Positions 1 through 7,258 of a stretch of 38,749 nucleotides of DNA are shown in pieces (the first letter of the stretch is position 1; every line of letters starts with the position of its first letter). Made by a program: the position numbers and the translations under genes. Under the pieces are notes generated by a model that was given only the letters and a program-made list of their open reading frames with translations, was not told the DNA's origin and did not search any database. Source of the stretch: Moorena bouillonii PNG (lineage in GTDB: Bacteria > Cyanobacteriota > Cyanobacteriia > Cyanobacteriales > Coleofasciculaceae). The stretch lies in contig NZ_MKZS01000001.1 of assembly GCF_001942495.1 (NCBI RefSeq), positions 6,399,088 through 6,437,836 of the forward strand, written 5' to 3'.

Positions 1-306
1 ATTTAATTCGCCTACGGAAAACGCACCATTACGGTCTTGGGGGTTCCCACGGGGCTTACAAGGTGCGGACGCAGGTTCCGCACACAGCCCCTCCCCATGA
101 GCGACTGCATCAAGAACCGCTTGTTCAGAGGTAGCGCGGTCTTGGGGGTCCCCCCCATGAGCGACTACCGGTGGTGTTTTTAAGTCACTGGAATTCTGTT
201 GAGGTGCATCCGGTAGGGACTGAATGGTTTGCCCACGGCTTGGTTTGGATACACCAATACTGGCAGTAGCAGCGATCATTGCTGCTAACAAAGGAGATAA
301 ACGCAT
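1..306 (-). CDS. 5' part of an exported protein gene, possibly BamA/Omp85 (runs off left edge)
   Basis: The frame is open from an ATG at 306 to the window edge (102 codons, no stop); the rest of the gene lies outside. The N-terminus reads MRLSPLLAAMIAATASIGVS, a typical signal peptide with a short basic n-region and a hydrophobic, Ala-rich core. A Gln/Pro-rich, low-complexity linker follows. No folded domain has begun by residue 102, so function cannot be read directly. In many cyanobacteria purC lies next to the Omp85/BamA gene, which has a signal peptide and a long linker before its POTRA domains; the gene here is codirectional with and downstream of purC, so BamA is a reasonable guess from context only. 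The linker contains two copies of a GC-rich repeat translated in frame. No strong ribosome-binding site is visible. Confidence 0.55.
   Translation of the reverse strand, partial: MRLSPLLAAMIAATASIGVSKPSRGQTIQSLPDAPQQNSSDLKTPPVVAHGGDPQDRATSEQAVLDAVAHGEGLCAEPASAPCKPRGNPQDRNGAFSVGELN
32..166. repeat. Two copies of a GC-rich repeat inside a reading frame
   Basis: The block CGGTCTTGGGGGT followed by CCCATGAGCGACT occurs twice, at about 32-105 (interrupted by an extra insert of about 45 bases) and at 137-166. Both copies lie in the linker-coding part of the partial gene and are translated in the same frame, giving VAHG and NPQDR/DPQDR peptides. This looks like a dispersed cyanobacterial repeat that has invaded a tolerant coding segment; dispersal elsewhere in the genome is inferred. 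Confidence 0.6.
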
Positions 307-631
307 TGTGTTGTTTGTTTTTGACACTTCCACACACCATTCCTATTGGGTCATTGGTCATTGGTAAACTCTCAGTAAGCCATTGATTACTGGTTGACGG
401 AGGGCTAACAACTCCAGTGCCATAGGAGCAACTATTATATTAGTTATTAGTTGTCAGCCACAGTACCATGACTGAACACTTGACCTAAGCAAGCAATGCG
501 CATGCCTGTTGTCTATTTTCGTTCGTCTGTGGTTATTTTTACCAATGTGCTGAATTTTTTTGGGTTACGGGTTAACGATGGCATCAATCCCGTCACTTGT
601 TGTCAACCTGTCACGTCTAGTCAGAGGCTGA
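307..631. other. Intergenic region between purC and the partial exported-protein gene
   Basis: No supported gene. It holds two copies of the heptamer GGTCATT (near 348-362) and AT-rich sequence. A plus-strand frame that starts at 496 runs into purC antisense and has no ribosome-binding site or recognisable domain, so it is not called. No clear terminator for purC was seen. Confidence 0.5.
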
Positions 632-1360
632 TTAGAGTTTGCTCTCAAGAACTTTTTGTAGCACTTGCTGATAGGCTTGTTCTACATTGCCCAAGTCCTT
701 GCGAAATCGGTCTTTGTCCATCACTCGACGCTCCGGATCAGTTTCAGCTTGGTTCCAAAGGCGGCAGGTATCAGGACTGATTTCATCGGCTAATAGTAGT
801 TCTTCAGACGGGGTTAAACCAAACTCCAACTTGAAGTCTACTAGAGTAATGCCACACTGATAGAAGAAGTCAGTCAGAATTTGGTTGATTCGCAACGCTT
901 GCTCAATCAGTTGTTTCAACTGCTCAGGCGTTGCTAGTTCCAGCAGTAGTAAGCGATCGCGTGTTAACAAGGGATCTCCTAAGTCGTCATTTTTTAAATA
1001 AAATTCCACTAGGGGCTTCGGGAGTACCCGACCTTCTGGTATTCCAGTTTGTTGACATAGACTACCAGCAGCAATGTTCCTGACTACCACCTCCAAGGGC
1101 ACAATTTTTACCTGTTTGACCAACATTTGGTTGGGAGTAGGACGGTCAATGAAGTGTGTAGCAATTGCCTTCTCTTCTAAGACTTTGAACAAATGAGATG
1201 CGATCGCACAATTAATCTCACCCTTACCAGAAATCTGACCTCGCTTTTGGGCATTAAAGGCAGTGGCATCATCTTTAAAGTGAGTTAGCAGAATCTCTGG
1301 GTCATCGGTAGTATATAGGATTTTCGCTTTACCTTCGTAGAGTTTTTGATCAGGGGACAT
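632..1360 (-). CDS. purC: Phosphoribosylaminoimidazole-succinocarboxamide synthase (SAICAR synthetase)
   Basis: PurC joins CAIR and L-aspartate using ATP to make SAICAR in cytosolic de novo purine synthesis. The 242-residue product has the full family length. It starts with the characteristic KLYEGKAKILY strand (residues 6-16), has VVRNIAAGSL in the substrate-binding region (about 92-101), and carries LVDFKLEFG with ADEISPDTCRLW (about 173-202), the conserved ATP/Mg region. The ATG at 1360 is the natural start because KLYEGKAK follows within six residues, as in homologues. A MITE-like inverted-repeat element lies just upstream. Nothing is missing, and it is expected to be functional. Confidence 0.97.
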   Translation of the reverse strand: MSPDQKLYEGKAKILYTTDDPEILLTHFKDDATAFNAQKRGQISGKGEINCAIASHLFKVLEEKAIATHFIDRPTPNQMLVKQVKIVPLEVVVRNIAAGSLCQQTGIPEGRVLPKPLVEFYLKNDDLGDPLLTRDRLLLLELATPEQLKQLIEQALRINQILTDFFYQCGITLVDFKLEFGLTPSEELLLADEISPDTCRLWNQAETDPERRVMDKDRFRKDLGNVEQAYQQVLQKVLESKL

Positions 1361-1404
1361 AATCAGTAAGATGATGGTTCACTGACAATATCTTGACAGA
1401 TAGA

Positions 1405-1523
1405 TTGAGCTATATCCGCGATTCATAAGGGGCTGTTTGCGCCACCTACGGGCGCACTTTATAAGCTCCGTCCCAAAACCGGATTGGGAAAACATGTGGC
1501 GCGTAAGCGCGGATCTAGCTCAA
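1405..1523. repeat. MITE-like element with 16-bp terminal inverted repeats, upstream of purC
   Basis: TTGAGCTATATCCGCG at 1405-1420 is matched in inverse orientation by CGCGGATCTAGCTCAA at 1508-1523, with one mismatch in 16. The 87-base interior contains CGCC/GGCG-rich sequence, including GCGCCACCTACGGGCGC. The element is 119 bp, non-coding, and starts 45 bases from the purC start, so it may carry or disturb the purC promoter. Length and termini resemble miniature transposable elements; no target-site duplication was confirmed. Confidence 0.55.
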
Positions 1524-1690
1524 GTTTGTCACCAAAACCGAATATGCCCTTGTGTTTTGCGTAGTACAACTAAAACCTGATGTCTATTACAGCAATCACA
1601 ATCATGCAAAATCAGAAATTTTGCTAGGAAGTTATAGTATGATCAGTTAAGTTAAGGTTAGGTTAAGAACGTCTGGTGCAGGCAATAGCT

Positions 1691-1912
1691 ATGGTAGATC
1701 CATCTGATTTTTTATACCCTCACAGTCCCTATCACGGTCAGTTCAAGCCAGAAAACCTGGTTTTTAACGCTAATTTACAGGAATTTGCTCAAAAAGTAAA
1801 CTACATCTGTAATCTCGAAACTGCTGGTAAGCTGCCTCCAGAAGAGGCTTACCAGCAGATTAAACAACTGTGGAAAGACTTGAAACAAAGCAAAAAGAGC
1901 CTGGGTATATAG
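1691..1912 (+). CDS. Small conserved cyanobacterial protein of unknown function
   Basis: A 73-residue soluble protein from the ATG at 1691; a GTG at 1676 would add five residues. It has an aromatic N-terminus (DFLYPHSPYHGQFKPENLVF), then a helical segment with LQEFAQKVNYICNLETAGKL and a Lys-rich C-terminal helix ending KDLKQSKKSLGI. No membrane segment, metal motif or catalytic signature is visible. The composition and motif density look like a genuine conserved protein, and I recall similar short proteins in cyanobacteria, but no function is known to me. It converges with the cyclase gene, with 28 bases between the stops. Confidence 0.8.
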   Translation: MVDPSDFLYPHSPYHGQFKPENLVFNANLQEFAQKVNYICNLETAGKLPPEEAYQQIKQLWKDLKQSKKSLGI

Positions 1913-1940
1913 GTATATAAAGGAAGAAATAGTTCATACT

Positions 1941-4505
1941 TCACTTCGTGGTCATCGTGTAAACTCCATCCCAGGAATCATCAGGAGGATGATCACAATA
2001 GTTTTTAGCTCGGTTAATATGGGTCTTGACAGGCCGGTCATTTGGTTGTATGTCTAGTGCATCAGTAAAATACTTGAGTGCCTGGTTAAAGTCTCGTTTG
2101 ATGTAAGCATTACGCCCTGCTTGATACAAATCCAAGAACCGTTTTCTTTTATCGGTAAGGGATAGGTCGGTTTTGCCAATTAATTCATAAATCCTAACCG
2201 CTTGGTTTTTACCTTTGACCCGGATTTGATCTAACTCCCGCACCACAATGCGATCGCGGCACAAATTATAGGTAGACTCACTCAAGATAATATCGCAGCC
2301 ATACTCTTTGGTAACGCTTTCGAGACGAGCACTTAGATTCACCCCATCTCCAATAACCGTATAGTCCATCCGTTTTTGGGAGCCGATATTGCCGGAAACC
2401 ACTTCTCCAGAACTAATTCCCATCCCAATCCGGATTTCGGGTTGGTTGTTACCCCTGCGATTGGAATTAAATTTTGCTAAGCGTGAGCGCATATCTAGAG
2501 CTGATTTGACAGCCTTCCAAGCATGATTTGGCAGGGGTAAAGGTGCTCCAAACACGGCCATCAAGGCATCTCCAATAAACTTGTCCAAGGTGCCATCGTG
2601 ATTGAATACAGCCTCTACCATGGTTTCAAAATACTTATTGAGCAACGATACCACCTCTGTTGCTCCGAGATGTTCTGTTAGGTTTGTGTAGCCCCGGATA
2701 TCGGAAAATAGAATTGTTACTTCTTGCTTCTTGCCCTGCATTAAGGTATCTTCCCCGAGGGCTAAGACTTGATCAGCAACCCGTGGAGTCATGTAGCGAT
2801 ACATGGCTGTCTTCATACGCTTCTCACGAGTCATATCTTCTAAAACCACCAACCCACCCCGCACACTTCCCTCTGGGTTGAGCAAAGGATTGACGCTTAG
2901 GTTTAGACTGCGTTCAATTTCCTGAACTTGGTATTTTGACAAATAATAAGTAGATGAAGATTCTGTGTGGGGTATTTCATTCCAGGGTACATAAACATTC
3001 GGATCATCCCACTTTGGCATTGCCAGGACCATCGATGGTGATCCTAAATCCCCTTGAGGAGCTTTATACAGACCAATCTTCAGAGTTTGTTCTGGCATAT
3101 AATGCCGAGTCCCCGTAGCCAAGCTATCTTGCCAACGCCACTGGAGATTGTCAATCGGCACTATATCCCAGATGTATCGACCAGTGAGCTTAGACTGCCA
3201 CAATTTCCAATCGGGACTGCCTTTTCTACGATTAGGACCACCTAGGAACTTGATGGCTGCATCATTGATCATCACAATTCGTCCCTGCATGTCAGTGGAA
3301 ATCACTGCGTCGGTTAGACTTTGCAGGATATCTTGCTGATATTGCTTTTCAATCAGGACGCTTTCAAACAGCTGGGCATTTTCCAGAGCTATGCCTGCCT
3401 GAATATTAAACGCCCTCATAAACTCTTGATCAGAGCTGGTAAAGTAGCCTTGGTGCTTGTTGATTAACTGGGTCACACCAATTAATTTATTTTTGGAGTT
3501 AAATACCGGCATACAAAGAATACTTTCGGTGCGATAACCGGTTTGTTTGTCAGTGGTCGGGTCAAAACGGTCGTCTTTATAGGCATCTGGAATATTGAGC
3601 GGCTTACCAGTGGATGCTACATAACCAGCAATACCTCGGTTGGCTGGTATTCTGATTTCTATGGTGTTTTGTCCATCCGCTGTAGCTACCTTACTCCACA
3701 GTTCGTTGCGATCTTGGCATAGTAAAAATAGCGTAGAGCGGTCCGCTTGCATTAGATCCCGAGCCTGCTCCATAACTAAACTTAGGGTTTGTTCGAGCTT
3801 CAGACTTTTCCCCAGAGACTCAGTTGCCTTGAGTAGAGCAATCACTCCCCGTTGGTTGCGAGCTGCCCGTTGAAATGATTGGCAGGCTTCGAGGATGATG
3901 CCAAGGTCGTCGGCAAAGTCCCGAAATTGCTTTTCGTCGGTACTATCGAAGGGCACACCGCCAGTTTTATTCAAAAAATTTATTACAGCAATCACCTGGT
4001 TATTGCGATTAAAAATTGGCATACACAGGAGGCTTTGGGTACGATAGCCAGGGATTTCGTCAAATTCTGGGTTAAATAGGGGATGATGGTAAGCAACTGA
4101 CGTATTGAAAGACTTGCCAGTGGCGGCAACATGACCGACAACACCCTGATTGTGGGGAATGCGGCGTTCTATTGTTTTGTTCGTGTGACGTTGGGGAATG
4201 TTTGCCCATAGTTGACCTGTGTCGGTGTCAACCATGAAAATAGTGGCTTGGTCTGCCTGTAGGACTTGACCAACTTTTAGGGTTAAAGCCTCTATCACCT
4301 GCTCTAGCCGAGTTTCCAGAGCATCATTGTTGATCAGTGCGATCGCTCCCAGAAACTGTTGGAAATCAGCAGCAAAGAAATCTAACCAGCCGCTAAATTG
4401 AGGAATGGATAGGGTTTTGATGCGATCAATCAGATTACTGGTTTGTGAGGGTTGAGTTAACTGAGATAGTGTAGCGGTAACACTACTGGTGTTCTGTCTT
4501 GTCAT
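1941..4505 (-). CDS. CyaB-type adenylate cyclase (GAF-GAF-PAS-class III cyclase-TPR)
   Basis: Predicted to make cAMP from ATP, with cyclic-nucleotide control through tandem GAF domains. From the ATG at 4505 (AGGAG ten bases upstream) the product is 854 residues; a GTG at 4619 would add 38 residues without domain character. Domains: GAF-A about 62-210 with an intact NKFDE motif (N179, K180, F186, D190, E191); GAF-B about 232-382 with N349, K350, F355, D359 but Gln360 in place of Glu; PAS about 390-560; cyclase about 592-775; a TPR-like repeat about 790-830. The cyclase keeps metal-binding D602 (FSDIRG) and D646 (KFIGD), purine-selecting K642 with T716, and transition-state N723/R727, so it should be active and ATP-selective. 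The architecture and length match CyaB1/CyaB2 of Anabaena. Confidence 0.93.
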   Translation of the reverse strand: MTRQNTSSVTATLSQLTQPSQTSNLIDRIKTLSIPQFSGWLDFFAADFQQFLGAIALINNDALETRLEQVIEALTLKVGQVLQADQATIFMVDTDTGQLWANIPQRHTNKTIERRIPHNQGVVGHVAATGKSFNTSVAYHHPLFNPEFDEIPGYRTQSLLCMPIFNRNNQVIAVINFLNKTGGVPFDSTDEKQFRDFADDLGIILEACQSFQRAARNQRGVIALLKATESLGKSLKLEQTLSLVMEQARDLMQADRSTLFLLCQDRNELWSKVATADGQNTIEIRIPANRGIAGYVASTGKPLNIPDAYKDDRFDPTTDKQTGYRTESILCMPVFNSKNKLIGVTQLINKHQGYFTSSDQEFMRAFNIQAGIALENAQLFESVLIEKQYQQDILQSLTDAVISTDMQGRIVMINDAAIKFLGGPNRRKGSPDWKLWQSKLTGRYIWDIVPIDNLQWRWQDSLATGTRHYMPEQTLKIGLYKAPQGDLGSPSMVLAMPKWDDPNVYVPWNEIPHTESSSTYYLSKYQVQEIERSLNLSVNPLLNPEGSVRGGLVVLEDMTREKRMKTAMYRYMTPRVADQVLALGEDTLMQGKKQEVTILFSDIRGYTNLTEHLGATEVVSLLNKYFETMVEAVFNHDGTLDKFIGDALMAVFGAPLPLPNHAWKAVKSALDMRSRLAKFNSNRRGNNQPEIRIGMGISSGEVVSGNIGSQKRMDYTVIGDGVNLSARLESVTKEYGCDIILSESTYNLCRDRIVVRELDQIRVKGKNQAVRIYELIGKTDLSLTDKRKRFLDLYQAGRNAYIKRDFNQALKYFTDALDIQPNDRPVKTHINRAKNYCDHPPDDSWDGVYTMTTK

Positions 4506-4619
4506 ACTTCGTCTGCTCCTGCCTTTGGAGGCGCGTGAGGGCAAGTCAACTGGGCAGATAAGAATTGCTGCGTTGATAAGTCTTCTATCGTCTTTGACTT
4601 CAAAAACATGACTTGACAC

Positions 4620-4976
4620 CCTGGTTATCAGTAGATCTGAGGATATATCTATCCTGATTACAAGTTTGACATATCTCTCCAGTAAAAATCAGTACCCTAA
4701 GGGGTACTTCAATAGTGGATAGATTTCCCTAAAACTGTTAAGGATTCTACTATTACAATAGTAAAATTTTCGATAAGATTTTCTAAAAAAGTCAGTAATC
4801 TCAACCGGATTAGGAACGCTTAGACCCTGAAACGCTTACCTTTCACGCTCCCAATCACCCTAGCTTAAACCGTTGAATTAGGCACAGTTAATTAGGCCTT
4901 AGGTTACGAAAACTCCAAACCTAACACCTAATATCGTTAATTGTGGGGTTAATTGTGGGTCAGACCTGCGGGATGC
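4620..4976. other. Intergenic region between sqdX and the cyclase gene
   Basis: No gene is supported. The region holds a small hairpin, AGTACCC at 4691-4697 pairing with GGGTACT at 4702-4708, in the probable leader of the cyclase gene. It also has an AT-rich stretch at about 4735-4795 and a direct repeat of GTTAATTGTGGG at 4936-4959 near the sqdX stop. No poly-T terminator was identified. Confidence 0.5.
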
Positions 4977-6110
4977 TTAGGCAGCGGAAGACATGGATTC
5001 GGAAAACACGATTGCCTGGTAGTAATTTTGCAATTGGCGTGTAGCAGCTGACCAACTCCAGCGTTCAGCTTCTGCTCTAGCATTGCGGCGCAGAGTTTCC
5101 CGTTCCTGCTGTTGTGCTAAGAGACGCTGAGTTGCTGCGATCGCTCCTTGCTCATCTGCTGGATCGTATAAATACCCATTCATCCCATCCGTGACAATAT
5201 CGGGAATTCCTCCAGAGTTGGCTGCTACCACAGGACAACCTGCTGCCATCGCTTCTAGTAAGACTAGTCCTAAGGTTTCTGTCCTAGAAGGAAAGATAAA
5301 TGCATCAGCAGAGGCAAAGGCAGACCCAAGTGTTGTACCGGTAAGGTAACCCACGAAATGAGTCGGGGTTCCAGCAAAGTGTGCTTCTAGTTCCTTACGG
5401 TGCGGTCCATCTCCTACTAATGCTAGGCAAGCGTTGGGAATTGCTTCTAGCACTAGCTTGATCCGCTCAATTTCTTTTTCAGCAGAAAGACGGCCTACAT
5501 AAAGGAGTATGGGGCTGTCTGGATTTCCTTGGGAAAGATGCGATCGCATTTGGGATGAAGCTAACTCTGGTTGGAACGTTTCCGTATCCACACCTCGCTG
5601 CCACAAGTCTACTCGCTCAACACCATGGTCTCTTAATTCCTGTACCATAGCATTAGAGGTACACAAATTCAGCTCAGCTTGATTGTGACTAACCTTAATT
5701 AACTCCCACATCACTCCTTCGAGCATACCCAATCCGTAGTGCTGGAGGTACTGAGGTAAATGGGTGTGGTAGGAGGCAACCAAGGGAATATTCATCACCT
5801 TGGCATAATATAGACCTCCCAACCCTAATACTGCTGGGTTGACAACATGGATCAAATCTGGTTGAAACTCTTCTAATACCCCACCAATCGAGGGTCGTGG
5901 CAGGGCTAGCTTTAATTCGGGATACAAGGGTAGGGGAAAGCCAGAAACACCGTAAATTTTGGCTCCTTTGTAGGCTTTGAGTCCCCCTTCTGGGCATATA
6001 ACTAGCACTTGGTCACCGTTACGCTGCAAATGTTCCACCGTATGGCGCAACCGGGTCACGATGCCATCAACTTTGGGTAGAAATGTTTCAGTAAAAAAAG
6101 CAATTCGCAT
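4977..6110 (-). CDS. sqdX: Sulfoquinovosyldiacylglycerol synthase, SqdX type (GT4 glycosyltransferase)
   Basis: SqdX transfers sulfoquinovose from UDP-sulfoquinovose to diacylglycerol, the last step in making the thylakoid sulfolipid SQDG. The 377-residue product has the family's length and GT-B layout. The N-terminal acceptor domain begins RIAFFTETFLPKVDGIVTRL (residues 2-21) and includes ASYHTHLPQYLQHYG. The C-terminal nucleotide-sugar domain has LLYVGRLSAEKEIE and the GT4 EX7E signature in FPSRTETLGLVLLEAMAAG. Related GT4 mannosyltransferases share these motifs; the N-terminal match to plant SQD2 and cyanobacterial SqdX makes SqdX the best call. The ATG at 6110 lacks a Shine-Dalgarno because an 8-unit heptamer array abuts it. 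sqdB is not in the window. Confidence 0.87.
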   Translation of the reverse strand: MRIAFFTETFLPKVDGIVTRLRHTVEHLQRNGDQVLVICPEGGLKAYKGAKIYGVSGFPLPLYPELKLALPRPSIGGVLEEFQPDLIHVVNPAVLGLGGLYYAKVMNIPLVASYHTHLPQYLQHYGLGMLEGVMWELIKVSHNQAELNLCTSNAMVQELRDHGVERVDLWQRGVDTETFQPELASSQMRSHLSQGNPDSPILLYVGRLSAEKEIERIKLVLEAIPNACLALVGDGPHRKELEAHFAGTPTHFVGYLTGTTLGSAFASADAFIFPSRTETLGLVLLEAMAAGCPVVAANSGGIPDIVTDGMNGYLYDPADEQGAIAATQRLLAQQQERETLRRNARAEAERWSWSAATRQLQNYYQAIVFSESMSSAA

Positions 6111-6111
6111 A

Positions 6112-6167
6112 ATTAGTGATTATTGATTAGTCATTAGTTATTATTGATTAGTCATTAGTTATTAGTA
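6112..6167. repeat. Heptamer tandem array (8 units of ATTAGTN/ATTATTG) at the sqdX start codon
   Basis: Eight consecutive 7-bp units run without a gap: ATTAGTG, ATTATTG, ATTAGTC, ATTAGTT, ATTATTG, ATTAGTC, ATTAGTT, ATTAGTA. ATTATTG-ATTAGTC-ATTAGTT is itself duplicated, giving a 21-bp higher-order period. The array begins one base upstream of the sqdX ATG, so it forms the immediate 5' leader of that gene. It resembles the short tandemly repeated repetitive (STRR) heptamers known from filamentous cyanobacteria. Confidence 0.85.
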
Positions 6168-6385
6168 GTTTATAGTCCGTTGATCCAACTTGCGTGACCT
6201 TACTCGCTAAATGTATCAGGTTTGGGGCATTTGTTGAACATGACATTAGTTTATAGGTATTAGACCATTGGTGATGGTGTTTAGAGATTCCACCAAGCCC
6301 TTGACTCTAAGCTGATCGGTTTCGCTATAATCGTTGTTTATATGGAACCTTTTTTGAGGTCGAACCGCCAAGGTTAGAGTGAATT

Positions 6386-7000
6386 CTATAGTTCAGTAAA
6401 TTCTGGGGTTGGGATCAGCACTTCTGACGCGAAGCTAGTCCTAGGTGCAAAGTGAAATGCTCCAGCAATCGAACCCCAAACTAGTTCATCGGTTTGGGGG
6501 TCACGTCCCCTATCAAGACTAATCAATTTTTCTTCCATTACTTCAAAGCTACTATCGAGATAGGTTTCTTTACTATTCCGTACCACCAAGCAAGCTTTAC
6601 CTGGTTCTACTTCGGCTTTGAAGCTATGACCAGTCCAGGTAACATTGAACGTGCAACCAGGAAGCTTCTCTAACTGTTGGGCACTCAGGGATTTTAGACG
6701 TTCTAAATCACGGGAAGCTCCGTATAATAGTTTTTCATCCTGAACCTTGTAATTTTCGATTTTGATTTGCCCGTCTAGCTCAACAATCTTTAGCACCCGC
6801 ACTCGGTAGGGGGTGTTGAGCATATAGTCATAGGCTTGCTCAAGGAACAAGCTACATCCATCTAGCACTGACCAAGGTAGAGGACGCATGCAGACGCGGA
6901 TGTGAGCATACAATGGTGGATTCTCAAACGCCTGCTGTTGGTTACTAAAATCAGCTGCCATCCAGCGAGCTAAAGTAGCGATATCCGTAGAATGAGTCAT
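6386..7000 (-). CDS. Phycobiliprotein chromophore lyase, CpcT/CpeT family
   Basis: CpcT/CpeT proteins attach bilins to phycobiliprotein beta subunits (classically Cys-155 of beta-phycocyanin) and are cytosolic helpers of phycobilisome assembly. The 204-residue product has the expected length of the beta-barrel lyase family. Matching features are the N-terminal LARWMAADFSNQQQAFENPP (residues 10-29), the RVCMRP strand with FLEQAYDYMLNTPYRVRVL, the LPGCTFNVTW segment and the conserved end of the barrel, ELVWGSIAGAFHF. The sequence does not tell CpcT from CpeT or a divergent paralogue, so no symbol is given. The ATG at 7000 fits the usual start. It is probably transcribed alone. Confidence 0.9.
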   Translation of the reverse strand: MTHSTDIATLARWMAADFSNQQQAFENPPLYAHIRVCMRPLPWSVLDGCSLFLEQAYDYMLNTPYRVRVLKIVELDGQIKIENYKVQDEKLLYGASRDLERLKSLSAQQLEKLPGCTFNVTWTGHSFKAEVEPGKACLVVRNSKETYLDSSFEVMEEKLISLDRGRDPQTDELVWGSIAGAFHFAPRTSFASEVLIPTPEFTEL

Positions 7001-7027
7001 TACCAGAAGTGTTGAACTTAGAATAGC

Positions 7028-7083
7028 GGGAACTTCGGATGAAGTAGTGTTTGATGCAGTTGGTATCTTTAGAATACATGGTA
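7028..7083. repeat. Copy A of a dispersed repeat shared with 17333-17393
   Basis: GGGAACTTCGGATGAAGTAG, six variable bases later TGCAGTTGGTATCTTTAGAA, then TACATGG. The same blocks occur at 17333-17393 with substitutions (GGGAACTTCCGATGAAGTAG and AAGTTGGTATCTTTATACC), which identifies a two-copy dispersed family in this window. It is non-coding. Confidence 0.6.
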
Positions 7084-7124
7084 TTGATGCAGTCCCTTAT
7101 GGTTTGGGTTCTGCATCAATACCA
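7079..7124. terminator. Perfect 14-bp inverted repeat between cpcT-like and phytase-like genes
   Basis: TGGTATTGATGCAG (7079-7092) and CTGCATCAATACCA (7111-7124) are perfect inverted repeats with an 18-base loop. The hairpin is about 135 bases beyond the stop of the minus-strand phytase-like gene. It lacks a U-tract, so it may be a processing or weak termination structure, or part of a repeat element, rather than a classical terminator. Confidence 0.4.
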
Positions 7125-7258
7125 ATTGCTAAAACCTTTAGTTGACAAGCACCCATGATGACCCTGATCCAAAGTTCCCTATTCTGTATTTCCTGCGCCC
7201 AGCGCTATAGCTGATAGTTTACTGGCGAGAGCTTGGGAATCCCTCTGGTTTCTTTGGG

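Noticed and set aside
496-780. A 94-codon plus-strand frame at the 3' end of purC
   Set aside because: It overlaps purC antisense for half its length, has no ribosome-binding site and no recognisable protein features.
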